Shown: positions 1 through 7,921 of the stretch, piece after piece
How positions within the stretch are numbered: position 1 is the first letter of the stretch
Layout of the letters: the number at the start of each line of letters is the position of its first letter
Assembly (NCBI GenBank): GCA_001804165.1
Contig: MHFL01000059.1
Location: forward strand, 1 to 19,495
DNA from: Omnitrophica bacterium RIFCSPLOWO2_01_FULL_45_10
GTDB lineage: Bacteria; Omnitrophota; Gorgyraeia; 2-01-FULL-45-10
Direction: 5' to 3'
Length of the DNA stretch: 19,495 nt
Notes under the pieces: generated by a model
Seen by the model: the letters and a program-made list of their open reading frames with translations, nothing else
The model's database searches: none
Told to the model about the DNA's origin: nothing
Made by a program: the position numbers and the translations under genes

Positions 1-30
1 TCACTCACTTCGTTCGTTCGCAATGACGAA
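1..30. repeat. Partial copy of dispersed palindromic repeat
   Basis: The window opens inside a short repeat whose right end reads CGCAATGAC (19-27). The same terminal sequence closes the complete 91-bp element after larE (12769-12859). The preceding CTTCGTTCGTTCG resembles the CTTCGTGCCT of the complete copy. Only the right arm is present, so the element's full length and its insertion site cannot be seen here. Confidence 0.55.
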
Positions 31-62
31 GAAATAGACTTTTTCAGCAATGAAATAGACTT
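31..62 (+). promoter_or_regulatory. Direct-repeat operator candidate upstream of mobA
   Basis: The 11-mer GAAATAGACTT occurs exactly twice, at 31-41 and 52-62, with a 21-bp period (two helical turns). The downstream copy overlaps the first two bases of the -35 box at 61-66. This geometry suits a transcription factor bound on one DNA face next to RNA polymerase. No regulator gene lies nearby, so its identity and sign are unknown. Confidence 0.45.
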
Positions 63-89
63 GACAAATAAAGAGTAAATTGATATAAT
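61..89 (+). promoter_or_regulatory. Consensus sigma70-type promoter of the mobA-fdh operon
   Basis: A perfect -35 box TTGACA (61-66) is followed after 17 bp by a perfect -10 box TATAAT (84-89), which also carries the extended TGn (TGATATAAT, 81-89). Transcription would start near 96, giving a leader of about 20 nt before the mobA start codons. That leader shows no Shine-Dalgarno sequence. No other promoter is obvious before 6024, so this one probably drives mobA through the mobB-like gene. Confidence 0.85.
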
Positions 90-111
90 TCGTGATAAAT
101 TTCACAAACCG

Positions 112-738
112 TTGATGATGACAGCTATAATTCTTGCGGGCGGAAAATCCAGCAGAATGGGCAGGGATAAGGCCTTCATGAAAATAGGCAGGACCAATTT
201 GATAAAAAGGGAATTAGAAATTTTGAGGAAAATATTTAAGGAAATTCTCATCGTGGCCAATAAACCTAAAAAATATAGATTCTCACGAAACGTGAAGGTA
301 ATGAAAGATATAATTCCAAATTTAGGCCCTTTGGGCGGCTTATATTCCGGTCTGAAAGCCTCGGATACGAAATATAATTTTGTTGCCGGATGTGATATGC
401 CGTTTTTAAACCCTGACCTAATAAGGTATATGATGAAGAGCAAAAAGAATTACGATGTTGTAGTACCTAAGGCTAACGGAAGGATGCATCCCCTTTTTGG
501 GATCTATAGCAAGAAGTGCATACCCGCGATCGAAGAGAATTTAAAGGAGGGGCGTCGCAATGTATCGAGTATATTTCCAAAGATGAGGACAAAAGTGGTC
601 TCAGGGAAAGATATTGTTCCTCTTGATAATAAAATGTATTCCCTGATGAATATCAATACTCCAGACGATTTGAAAGTCGCGAAAAGAATAGAAAGGAGAC
701 AGATGCATGGCAGAAGTGCAAACCGAACTGAAACTTGA
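112..738 (+). CDS. mobA: Molybdenum cofactor guanylyltransferase MobA
   Basis: MobA transfers GMP from GTP to molybdopterin, making the guanine dinucleotide form of the Mo/W cofactor needed by formate dehydrogenases. The N-terminus carries the nucleotidyltransferase signature LAGGKSSRMGRDKA (residues 8-21). Further in are the family motifs GPLGGL, the metal-binding CDMPF and a C-terminal NINTPDD. The 208-residue length is normal. The start could be TTG at 112 or the ATGs at 115 or 118; no ribosome binding site decides between them. The 3' end overlaps the next gene by 32 bases. Standing first in an operon with fdhA and a mobB-like gene supports a dedicated cofactor-maturation role. The function call is firm by motif; the exact start is not. 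Confidence 0.9.
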   Translation: MMMTAIILAGGKSSRMGRDKAFMKIGRTNLIKRELEILRKIFKEILIVANKPKKYRFSRNVKVMKDIIPNLGPLGGLYSGLKASDTKYNFVAGCDMPFLNPDLIRYMMKSKKNYDVVVPKANGRMHPLFGIYSKKCIPAIEENLKEGRRNVSSIFPKMRTKVVSGKDIVPLDNKMYSLMNINTPDDLKVAKRIERRQMHGRSANRTET

Positions 739-1570
739 CGCGTACTCTCCAAAAGAGATAGCATCGCGCGTGGAAACGGTAGGTGTAGGCAAAGCAAATT
801 TGAATTTTTTGGCAAAATTTACATTGGCCATGCTGGCAGGCGTCTTTATCGCGTTCGGGGCAATCTTATTCACGCTCGTCATTCATGACTCCAAGTTAAG
901 TTTCGGCCTGACTCAATTGATTGGCGGCCTGTCATTTTGTTTAGGACTGATACTCGTAGTCGTGGCCGGCGCGGAACTCTTCACTGGCAATAACTTGCTA
1001 GTCATGGCATACGTTTCGAAGAAGATAACCTTGCGTCAATTATCAGAGAATTGGACAATAGTCTATATTGGAAATTTTATTGGCGCCCTGTCAATGGCAT
1101 TATGGATATACATGAGTAAAGGATGGGCGGCAAACAGTAATCTAGTGGGCGCGAAGGCGCTTCTGATAGCGAACGCTAAAGTTGGGCTTCCTTTTTTGGT
1201 CGCCTTCTCGCGAGGAGTCTTATGCAATGCCTTGGTATGTTTAGCGGTTTGGTTGTGCATGAGCGGCCGCAGTACCACTGATAAAATATTGTCGATACTC
1301 TTTCCCATAACGGCATTCGTCGCGCTCGGTCTCGAGCACAGCGTGGCGAATATGTATTTTATTCCTATGGGATTATTGTTGAAAAATAATCCAGGTGTCT
1401 TGGAGGCAACGGCTATCGCGACAGGCAAGGTGAATGATTTCTCAGGTCTCACAACCCAGGCTTTCATAGTCAAGAATCTTTTTCCCGTCACTTTGGGAAA
1501 TATCGTAGGCGGAGGATTACTGGTAGGTCTTGTATATTGGTTTGTTTACCTTCGGACCAAAAGCCGTTAA
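707..1570 (+). CDS. focA: Formate/nitrite transporter (FNT) family channel, likely formate
   Basis: This is an integral membrane protein of the FocA/FdhC/NirC family, which forms pentameric channels for small monovalent anions. About six hydrophobic segments are visible across its 287 residues. Family signatures include AGAELFTGNN (87-96, the omega-loop region with Thr93) and GLEHSVANMYFIPMG (208-222, with the conserved pore histidine His211). NLFPVTLGNIVGGG near the C-terminus is a further family motif. The ATG at 707 is preceded by AGGAGA at a 7-nt spacing, so this start is well supported. It sits directly before fdhA, which makes formate the likely substrate. Direction of transport, uptake or efflux, cannot be read from sequence. 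The symbol could equally be fdhC. Confidence 0.88.
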   Translation: MAEVQTELKLDAYSPKEIASRVETVGVGKANLNFLAKFTLAMLAGVFIAFGAILFTLVIHDSKLSFGLTQLIGGLSFCLGLILVVVAGAELFTGNNLLVMAYVSKKITLRQLSENWTIVYIGNFIGALSMALWIYMSKGWAANSNLVGAKALLIANAKVGLPFLVAFSRGVLCNALVCLAVWLCMSGRSTTDKILSILFPITAFVALGLEHSVANMYFIPMGLLLKNNPGVLEATAIATGKVNDFSGLTTQAFIVKNLFPVTLGNIVGGGLLVGLVYWFVYLRTKSR

Positions 1571-1590
1571 ACAAGTAAAAGAGACTAATC

Positions 1591-3615
1591 ATGATGAAAA
1601 AGGTTTTGACAACATGTCCCTATTGCGGGGTCGGATGCAATTTCTACCTTGATGTGCGGGATGAAAGGATAGTCGGTGTCATCCCGGCGAAGTCGAACCC
1701 TGTCTCGAAAGGATATCTCTGCGTAAAGGGTTGGCACGCCCATGAGCCGGTTCAACATCCCGATCGATTAAAAAAACCGCTCCTCAAAGAAAATGGCAGA
1801 TTCAAGGAGGTTTCCTGGGATACGGCCCTCGATTATGTTGCCAAGCGCCTTAAGGGGATCAAAGATAAATACGGGCCGGATTCCTTAGCGGTATGCGCCT
1901 CCGCGCGCTGCACGAACGAAGAAAATTACCTAATGATGAAATTCGCGCGCGCGGTTTTAGGCACTAATAACGTTGACCACTGCGCGAGGACCTGCCACGC
2001 CGCGACCGTTTCAGGATTGAACCAGTCTTTCGGATCAGGGGCGAGCACGAACTCATATGATGAACTGCCGTATATGGACTGCATATTGATTATCGGATCG
2101 AACCCGACTGAGGCGCATCCGATAGTAGGATGGCGCGTCAGGACAGCGATAGATAACGGCGCTAAAGTCATAGTTTGCGACCCTCGCCGGATATTGCCCG
2201 CTGAAAGCGCTGAACTTTACATACAGCAGTATCCCGGCACCGACATCGCCCTTATAAACGCCATGATAAATTTTATCCTTAAAGAGAATCTTCATGATAA
2301 GGAGTTCATAGAGAAGAGGACAGAAGGCTTTGACGAGCTGCGCCAGGCAGTTTCGGATTATACGCCCGAATCAGCCGCTGAAATAACAGGTGTCGAGCCG
2401 GAGGCTATTAAGAAAGCGGCTCGAATTTACGCTTCAAGCAAAAAGGCCTGTATAATGTATTCTCTCGGCATGACGGAGCATACTGTTGGGACAAATAATA
2501 TCATCTCAATGGCTAATCTTGCAATGGTCACGGGCCATGTCGGCAAGGAATTTTCAGGGCTCTATCCGATGAGGGGCCAGAATAACGTCCAGGGCGCCTG
2601 CGATATGGGGGCCCTGCCCAATGTCTTCTCCGGCTATCAGAGCGTTACGGATGGCGAGGTTCGTAAGAAATTCGAATCCGCATGGGGAGTTAAACTGCCG
2701 GAAGCCGCAGGCCTTACCTTAACCGATATGATGTTTAAGGCCATCGAAGGCAAATTGAAATGTTTCTACATAATAGGCGAGGACCAGGTGCGAACCGATC
2801 CCGATACGCACATGATAGAGCGGGCCCTGAAAAGTTTGGAGTTCCTCGTGGTCCATGAGATATTCCTGACCGAGACGGCAAAGTTAGCGGACGTTGTCCT
2901 TCCGGGCGCGTCATATGCCGAGAAGGAAGGAACCTTCACTTGCGCCGAGCGCCGGTTCCAGAGGGTGAGAAGGGCGATAGAGCCGATTTCAGGCAAGACA
3001 GACGGCGATATAATCATTGAGGTCTCAAAACGATTAGGATACGAGATGGAGTCCGAACCAAGTAAGATATGTGACGAGATGGCGTCTTTAAGCCCCATTT
3101 ATAGCGGCGTAAGTTTTGAAAGAATAGAAGAGAGTGGTTTGCAATGGCCCGTTCCCGCGAAGGACCATCCGGGAACGCCTGTAGTTCATCTCGGCCAATT
3201 CAGGAGGGGCCTCGGTAAATTTATCCCCGTCACACACAAACCGCCGGCTGAGGTTCCGGATAGAGAGTACCCGTTCATCCTGAGTACGGGGAGACTGTTG
3301 TTCCATTATAACACGGGTACGATGACGACCAGGGTGTCTAACCTATTACGAGAATTCCCGCGCAACTTTGTCGAGATAAACCCTGACGACGCGAAGGCAA
3401 TAGGCATCAGATCCAACGCGAAGGTTAAAGTAGTGACACGGCGAGGCGAGTTGGTGGTGTCAGCGCAAGTGACCGACAAGGTGAAGAGGCGCGTTATATG
3501 GATGCCGTTTCATTATTCCAATGAACCCACCAATGTGCTGACGAACAGCGCGTTTGACCCGGTTTGCAGGACGGGTGAATATAAGGCATGCGCCGCGAAA
3601 ATTGAGAAGATATAA
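1591..3615 (+). CDS. fdhA: Formate dehydrogenase catalytic (alpha) subunit, cysteine type
   Basis: This is a molybdopterin oxidoreductase interconverting formate and CO2. Cys9, Cys12, Cys16 and Cys44 (CPYCGVGC...YLCVKG) bind a [4Fe-4S] cluster. The active-site metal ligand is Cys135 followed by His136 in CARTCHAAT, at the position of selenocysteine-histidine in E. coli FdhF; the codon is TGC, so this is a non-selenium enzyme. The motif PMRGQNNVQGACDMGA (326-341) contains Arg328, matching the substrate-binding arginine of the family. The C-terminal molybdopterin-dinucleotide domain includes ILSTGRLLFHYNTGTMT. At 674 residues it is a short FdhF-like form without the N-terminal [2Fe-2S]/4Fe-4S extension seen in NuoG-like enzymes. 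Electron transfer therefore needs the two downstream subunits. No Tat signal is seen, so the enzyme is probably cytoplasmic. Confidence 0.93.
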   Translation: MMKKVLTTCPYCGVGCNFYLDVRDERIVGVIPAKSNPVSKGYLCVKGWHAHEPVQHPDRLKKPLLKENGRFKEVSWDTALDYVAKRLKGIKDKYGPDSLAVCASARCTNEENYLMMKFARAVLGTNNVDHCARTCHAATVSGLNQSFGSGASTNSYDELPYMDCILIIGSNPTEAHPIVGWRVRTAIDNGAKVIVCDPRRILPAESAELYIQQYPGTDIALINAMINFILKENLHDKEFIEKRTEGFDELRQAVSDYTPESAAEITGVEPEAIKKAARIYASSKKACIMYSLGMTEHTVGTNNIISMANLAMVTGHVGKEFSGLYPMRGQNNVQGACDMGALPNVFSGYQSVTDGEVRKKFESAWGVKLPEAAGLTLTDMMFKAIEGKLKCFYIIGEDQVRTDPDTHMIERALKSLEFLVVHEIFLTETAKLADVVLPGASYAEKEGTFTCAERRFQRVRRAIEPISGKTDGDIIIEVSKRLGYEMESEPSKICDEMASLSPIYSGVSFERIEESGLQWPVPAKDHPGTPVVHLGQFRRGLGKFIPVTHKPPAEVPDREYPFILSTGRLLFHYNTGTMTTRVSNLLREFPRNFVEINPDDAKAIGIRSNAKVKVVTRRGELVVSAQVTDKVKRRVIWMPFHYSNEPTNVLTNSAFDPVCRTGEYKACAAKIEKI

Positions 3616-3624
3616 AGGTAAAGA

Positions 3625-4662
3625 ATGAATAAATTATTCATAACGCATGAAGATCTAAAGACCTTCGTTGAGGCCTTAAAGAAAACCTGCGACGAGTTCA
3701 TAGGCCCAAGTCGGCAGCATCTAAACGATATCGCGTTTGGCGATGTGAAAAATGACGGGGAAATTTTACTTAATTATGACGGCAATACGATCCTTTCACC
3801 GCGGACATTTCTGCTCCCGCAAACCGAGACGCTATTTGAAATAAAGGGTTCAATTGGCGGAAAGGTTTCTTCCATTGAAGATAAGAAATCACGGATATTT
3901 TACGGCGTTCGTCCCTGCGACACTCTGGCTCTCTCGCTCATGCGCCGATTCTTTCTCGAAGGCATTGTGGATAGGCCCTATCAGGATAAGATGGAAAATG
4001 CCACATTTATAACTCTTGCCTGCGCCAAGCCCTGCTCTGAAAGGTCATTTTGCCGCGAGATCGGCTCAGGCCCAGTCGCAAAAAAAGGATTTGATATACA
4101 ACTCGTCGCGATAAATAGAGGATATCTCGTAGAGAGCGGGTCAAAGAAAGGGGGCGCGATACTACGAAAATATAAGAAATTATTTATTGTATCAACGCCC
4201 TCTGATATTAAGGAATCAAAACGGATTTTGAAGGATTTTGCGAAAGAGGCCAAGCCTATAAATTATAAGAGATTGGCCGGTATAATGAGAGATGATTTGG
4301 TTAAAGAATCTGTATGGGACGATATAGGGCTTCGGTGCGTAATCTGCTCGGGATGCATCACTGTCTGCCCCACGTGCAGTTGCTTCAGCGTCACGGATAG
4401 AATGAATGGCACAAGCGGCGTCAGGGTGAGATATTGCGACGGCTGCCCGTATGCGGGATTCACCAGGATGGCGGGCGGGGCCATGCCTAAGCCGGACCAC
4501 AAGGATCATATCCGCAGGTTCTTCGAGCACAAACTGAATGTAGATGTGGAGCGCTATGGGGTCCCAAGCTGTGTTGGCTGCGGCCGGTGCATCGAGACCT
4601 GTCCCGGCAACATAAGCATACGGAAATTCATCGACGACGCCATGGCAAGCGTAAAAAAATAA
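3625..4662 (+). CDS. 4Fe-4S electron-transfer subunit, sulfhydrogenase beta (HydB)-like
   Basis: This protein probably carries electrons between FdhA and the flavin subunit encoded next. It has a ~230-residue N-terminal domain of the sulfhydrogenase beta/anaerobic sulfite reductase A type, with the typical FYGVRPCDTLAL (92-103). Two ferredoxin-type cysteine sets follow: C238-C241-C244-C248 (CVICSGCITVC) and C316-C319-C322-C326 (CVGCGRCIETCPG). Extra cysteines C251, C253, C271 and C274 lie between them. The start is 9 bp after the fdhA stop, behind AAAGG. Homologues pair with hydrogenase subunits in archaeal soluble hydrogenases; here the partner is a formate dehydrogenase. The family call is secure, the complex assignment is inferred. 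Confidence 0.85.
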   Translation: MNKLFITHEDLKTFVEALKKTCDEFIGPSRQHLNDIAFGDVKNDGEILLNYDGNTILSPRTFLLPQTETLFEIKGSIGGKVSSIEDKKSRIFYGVRPCDTLALSLMRRFFLEGIVDRPYQDKMENATFITLACAKPCSERSFCREIGSGPVAKKGFDIQLVAINRGYLVESGSKKGGAILRKYKKLFIVSTPSDIKESKRILKDFAKEAKPINYKRLAGIMRDDLVKESVWDDIGLRCVICSGCITVCPTCSCFSVTDRMNGTSGVRVRYCDGCPYAGFTRMAGGAMPKPDHKDHIRRFFEHKLNVDVERYGVPSCVGCGRCIETCPGNISIRKFIDDAMASVKK

Positions 4663-5513
4663 TGGGCTCTAAAATGACCGCCAAGAAGACTATGGATGAA
4701 TATTTACCGAAGAACGCTGTAATTGAAGAAATACTTCAGGAGACGGCTGACTCGAAGACTTTAACCCTGCGGCCCATCGATAAAGGCTCAACTATACTAA
4801 AATACAGGCCGGGCCAGTTCATGATGGTCTCTCTACCGGGCTATGGCGAGGCGCCGTTCACTTTCGCCTCTCTCGCGAGCCGCGATGGAAGATTTCAAAT
4901 TTCGGTTAGAAAAGTCGGGTCCTTTACCAATGCCCTTCATGCCCTTAAGGAGCGCGATATTGTAGGCCTACGCGGCCCGTACGGCAATACGTTTCCACTC
5001 TCCAAAATAGAGAATAAAAATATACTTTTCATAGCCGGCGGCTGCGGGATAGCGCCGCTTCGCCCGCTAATTCAGCATGTATTTAAAAATAGAAAGGAAC
5101 ACGGCAGGATAGAGATAATCTACGGGTGCCGCGCCCCCCGAGACATATTCTATAAAAATGAAATAGAATCCTGGCGGAATAATCCGGATACGGCGGTCCA
5201 TCTAACTGTCGATGAACCCGATCAATCATGGGACGGAACATGCGGAGTCGTATGCGTCTTGTTGCCTAAAATTAAGTTGGTTCCGAAGAACGCCTTTGTA
5301 TTCTTATGCGGCCCCGGGATCATGATAAAATTGGCCATACAGGATATATTGAAATTGGGCTTCAAAGAGGGCAATATCTACGCGTCGCTTGAACGCCATA
5401 TGAAATGCGGCGTCGGTAAATGCGGCCATTGTTATGTAAAAGGTAAATACGTGTGCACGGACGGCCCGAATTTCTCCTATAGCGAGATGAAAAAAATGGG
5501 GATCGATTCATAA
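4662..5513 (+). CDS. FAD/NAD(P)-binding [2Fe-2S] subunit, sulfhydrogenase gamma (HydG)-like
   Basis: A ferredoxin-NADP reductase-type module that would pass electrons between the iron-sulfur subunit and NAD(P)H. It has an FAD-binding beta-barrel with YRPGQF (48-53) and APFTFAS (64-70). A nucleotide-binding domain carries AGGCGIAPLRPL (125-136). The C-terminal [2Fe-2S] cluster uses C249, C254, C257 and C265 (CGVGKCGHC), as in dihydroorotate dehydrogenase electron-transfer subunits. The chosen ATG at 4662 overlaps the previous stop (TAATG); an ATG at 4674 is possible. The frame also reads open further upstream, but that part lies inside the conserved ferredoxin domain of the previous gene. NAD versus NADP preference cannot be read. 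The protein is 283 residues. Confidence 0.85.
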   Translation: MGSKMTAKKTMDEYLPKNAVIEEILQETADSKTLTLRPIDKGSTILKYRPGQFMMVSLPGYGEAPFTFASLASRDGRFQISVRKVGSFTNALHALKERDIVGLRGPYGNTFPLSKIENKNILFIAGGCGIAPLRPLIQHVFKNRKEHGRIEIIYGCRAPRDIFYKNEIESWRNNPDTAVHLTVDEPDQSWDGTCGVVCVLLPKIKLVPKNAFVFLCGPGIMIKLAIQDILKLGFKEGNIYASLERHMKCGVGKCGHCYVKGKYVCTDGPNFSYSEMKKMGIDS

Positions 5514-5514
5514 G

Positions 5515-6024
5515 ATGAAATCGCGCCTCATAAAATATTCCGGATCAAAAGTAATCACAGTTTCAGGTTCCGCAAGCGGCGCGGGTAAGACATCTACGGT
5601 AGAGAGATTGCTTGACATGTTGAAGGGGTGGTCCTGTCTTAAAGTCACCGTCCTGCACGACGGTCAATGCCCAACAAAAAGAAATTGCGGCGCATGCGCC
5701 GCCTTTGATTCGGACTTCCGGATTGTCAGCGAAAAAAGTGTAATCGAAGAAAAAGGTAAGGACACGAATCGGTTTAAAAAGAAGGGCGCGAAAAAGGTTT
5801 TGTGGCTCAAGGCAAAACCAAAAGGTTTAGAACAAGGCCTGAGAAAGGCCCTGTCCATGTTTAAAGGGGCGAAAGGCATAATAATAGAGGGAACGAGCGT
5901 AATTAAATATATAAAACCTGACTTCTCGATCTTTGTATTGAGGAAGGGATCTAACCTGAAACCCTCCGCGAAAGAGATATTGAACAAGGTAGATCTAATC
6001 CTCAATTCCCCATTCACGCAATAA
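5515..6024 (+). CDS. mobB: MobB-like P-loop protein of molybdopterin-dinucleotide biosynthesis
   Basis: A 169-residue GTP-binding-type protein with a P-loop at residues 18-27 (GSASGAGKTS). A CxAF-type cysteine pair follows in RNCGACAAF, then a likely Walker-B-like strand in GAKGIIIEGTS. MobB partners MobA in guanine-dinucleotide attachment, though its role is accessory in characterised bacteria. The match is to the MobB fold and to its place in the formate dehydrogenase operon rather than to long sequence identity, so 'MobB-like' is the safest name. It begins two bases after the preceding stop and closes the operon. No obvious terminator hairpin follows before the panB promoter. FdhD, the sulfur-inserting maturation factor usually needed, is absent from the window. 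Confidence 0.65.
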   Translation: MKSRLIKYSGSKVITVSGSASGAGKTSTVERLLDMLKGWSCLKVTVLHDGQCPTKRNCGACAAFDSDFRIVSEKSVIEEKGKDTNRFKKKGAKKVLWLKAKPKGLEQGLRKALSMFKGAKGIIIEGTSVIKYIKPDFSIFVLRKGSNLKPSAKEILNKVDLILNSPFTQ

Positions 6025-6068
6025 AAAATTCCAAATCCCGGCCCACGCAGGCGCAACAGGGTTCGTGC

Positions 6069-6096
6069 TTGATTTCCACGAATAAAATGATATAAT
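6069..6096 (+). promoter_or_regulatory. Promoter of the panB operon
   Basis: TTGATT (6069-6074) and TATAAT (6091-6096) are separated by 16 bp. The -10 box has the extended form TGATATAAT (6088-6096), identical to that before mobA. Transcription would start near 6103, leaving a ~35-nt leader that contains the Shine-Dalgarno GGGAGG (6127-6132). This 113-bp gap holds no gene. Confidence 0.7.
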
Positions 6097-6137
6097 AAAT
6101 TCCATGATCTTTCATATAATGCCAATGGGAGGTATTA

Positions 6138-6983
6138 ATGATGGAAAGGCAAAAATTTACTATCACGGGCTTTTACGATAAAAAGCGAGACGGTAAGAAA
6201 ATCACCATGCTCACCGCCTATGATTACCCGATGGCGCGCCTTGTTGATGAGGCGGGCATAGATTCGATACTGGTCGGGGATTCTTTGGGTATGGTGGTGC
6301 TTGGCTATGAATCTACGGTTCCTGTTACGATGGATGAAATGATCCATCACTCCAAGGCGGTCAGGCGCGCGACAAGATACGCGTTTCTAATAGGCGATAT
6401 GCCGTTTATGTCATATCAGGTCTCGAAAGAGGAGGCGGTCAGAAACGCGGGCAGGTTTATGAAAGAAGCCGGGTGCGATGCGGTGAAATTAGAGGGCGGA
6501 TATGAAGTATTAGAAGTTACGAAGGCAATACTTAATGCCGGAATACCAGTATTGGGGCATCTTGGCCTGACGCCTCAGACTATATCGAAATTGGGCGGAT
6601 ATAGGATACAGGGTAAATCCGCGGAAGCCGCGAAGAAGATACTTGATCAGGCGCTGGAATTGGAGAAGGCGGGATGTTTTTCAATAGTTTTGGAATGCGT
6701 TCCTGATTCGGTCGCAAAACTCATAACGGAGAAGTTGAGGATACCGACGATAGGCATCGGCGCCGGAGTCAATTGTGACGGCCAGGTTCTCGTCACGAAC
6801 GATATGGTAGGCCTATTTGACAGATTCGTCCCGAAGTTCGTAAAACAATATGTTAAACTTTCAACCTCTATCTCGCAGGGCATAAAGAATTTCAAGGAAG
6901 AGGTAGAGACATCGAAATTCCCGGATGAGAAACATTCTTTCGCGATAAAAGAGGACGAATTGGAAAAACTGAGGAAGAAATGA
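6138..6983 (+). CDS. panB: 3-methyl-2-oxobutanoate hydroxymethyltransferase PanB
   Basis: PanB makes ketopantoate from alpha-ketoisovalerate using 5,10-methylene-tetrahydrofolate, the first committed step of pantothenate/CoA synthesis. The metal-ligand motifs are present: VGDSLG with Asp48, GDMPF with Asp87 and KLEGG with Glu119. The catalytic Glu186 sits in VLECVPD. HLGLTPQ (141-147) and GIGAGVNCDGQVLV (206-219) are further signatures. The 281-residue length is slightly longer than the usual ~265. Tandem ATGs at 6138 and 6141 follow GGGAGG; the second has the better spacing, so the protein may begin MERQ. It is the first gene of the second operon and consumes a folate one-carbon unit, as does the AcsE-like enzyme two genes on. 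Confidence 0.95.
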   Translation: MMERQKFTITGFYDKKRDGKKITMLTAYDYPMARLVDEAGIDSILVGDSLGMVVLGYESTVPVTMDEMIHHSKAVRRATRYAFLIGDMPFMSYQVSKEEAVRNAGRFMKEAGCDAVKLEGGYEVLEVTKAILNAGIPVLGHLGLTPQTISKLGGYRIQGKSAEAAKKILDQALELEKAGCFSIVLECVPDSVAKLITEKLRIPTIGIGAGVNCDGQVLVTNDMVGLFDRFVPKFVKQYVKLSTSISQGIKNFKEEVETSKFPDEKHSFAIKEDELEKLRKK

Positions 6984-7909
6984 GGATAACGGTAGTCGGC
7001 CCGGGCGCCATGGGTTGTCTGATAGCCGGGTTTTTGAAACTCAGGACAAAAGAAGATATATGGCTCTTTGACAAATCCGCTGAGAGAGCAAAGCATATAA
7101 ATGATAACGGAATTAAGATAGAAGGCATCAGCGGCTCAAATTCCGTTAAAGTGAACGCAACCGGCGACGCCAAGGAGATAGGATCAAGCGATCTCGTCAT
7201 CATATGCGTCAAGAGTTACTCTACGGAAGATGCGTGCAAGGATATCAAAGAGTTGGTGCGAGAGGACACATATGTCCTGACGCTTCAGAACGGCATAGGG
7301 AACGTTCAGGTGTTGAATGACCACTTCGGCTCTGACAGGGTAGTGGCGGGCATAACGAATCACGGCGCGACTCTGACCGGAGAGGGGCGAGTGAGACACG
7401 CCGGGAGAGGGGATACAGTAATAGGAAAATCGGGCGGCAGGGCCCTTAGCCCCATTCGCAACATAGCGAGCATCCTGACGAAAGCCGGATTCGAGACGAA
7501 GGTCTCTAAGGATATTGATGCGGTCATATGGAGTAAAGTTATAATAAATGTAGGAATAAACGCGCTCACAGCCATAACCCGCCTCAATAATGGCCGCATT
7601 ATAGAATATGAGGAATGTCGCGGACTCATGAGAGGCGCGGTTCAGGAAGCGGTCAGGATAGTTAAACGCAAGCGCATAAAATTGGCCTTCGACGATCCCA
7701 TTCAGAAAGTAGAGTCTGTTTGTAAAGCGACGGCTACTAATGTATCGAGCATGCTTCAGGATGTATTAAATAAAAAACGAACGGAGATAGATTTTATAAA
7801 CGGCGCTATTGTCAGGCAAGGCAAGGCCCTCGGCATACCAACGCCCGTAAATGAGGTCCTTACCGGCCTCGTGAAGACGATAGAGTCAAGTTATGATAAA
7901 AACGTTTAA
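6980..7909 (+). CDS. panE: 2-dehydropantoate 2-reductase (ketopantoate reductase) PanE
   Basis: PanE reduces ketopantoate to pantoate with NADPH, the step directly after PanB. The N-terminal Rossmann motif is VGPGAMGCLIAG (6-17). LTLQNGIGN (100-108) is a family signature in the cofactor domain. The C-terminal domain carries the catalytic lysine Lys186 in WSKVIINVGINALTA, with the substrate-contact asparagines Asn190 and Asn194. The 309-residue length is standard. The start codon overlaps the panB stop (ATGA) and is preceded by GAGGA, indicating translational coupling. PanC and PanD are not in the window, so the rest of the pathway lies elsewhere or pantoate is exported or used otherwise. Confidence 0.93.
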   Translation: MRITVVGPGAMGCLIAGFLKLRTKEDIWLFDKSAERAKHINDNGIKIEGISGSNSVKVNATGDAKEIGSSDLVIICVKSYSTEDACKDIKELVREDTYVLTLQNGIGNVQVLNDHFGSDRVVAGITNHGATLTGEGRVRHAGRGDTVIGKSGGRALSPIRNIASILTKAGFETKVSKDIDAVIWSKVIINVGINALTAITRLNNGRIIEYEECRGLMRGAVQEAVRIVKRKRIKLAFDDPIQKVESVCKATATNVSSMLQDVLNKKRTEIDFINGAIVRQGKALGIPTPVNEVLTGLVKTIESSYDKNV

Positions 7910-7921
7910 TAAGAGGCCCGG

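Noticed and set aside
1990..2000. Possible selenocysteine site in formate dehydrogenase
   Set aside because: The metal-ligand codon at residue 135 is TGC (cysteine) and the reading frame has no internal TGA, so no recoding is needed.
4587..4661. Upstream extension of the HydG-like gene from position 4587
   Set aside because: This stretch encodes the conserved second ferredoxin motif of the previous gene in another frame. The ATG at 4662 overlapping the stop is the natural start.
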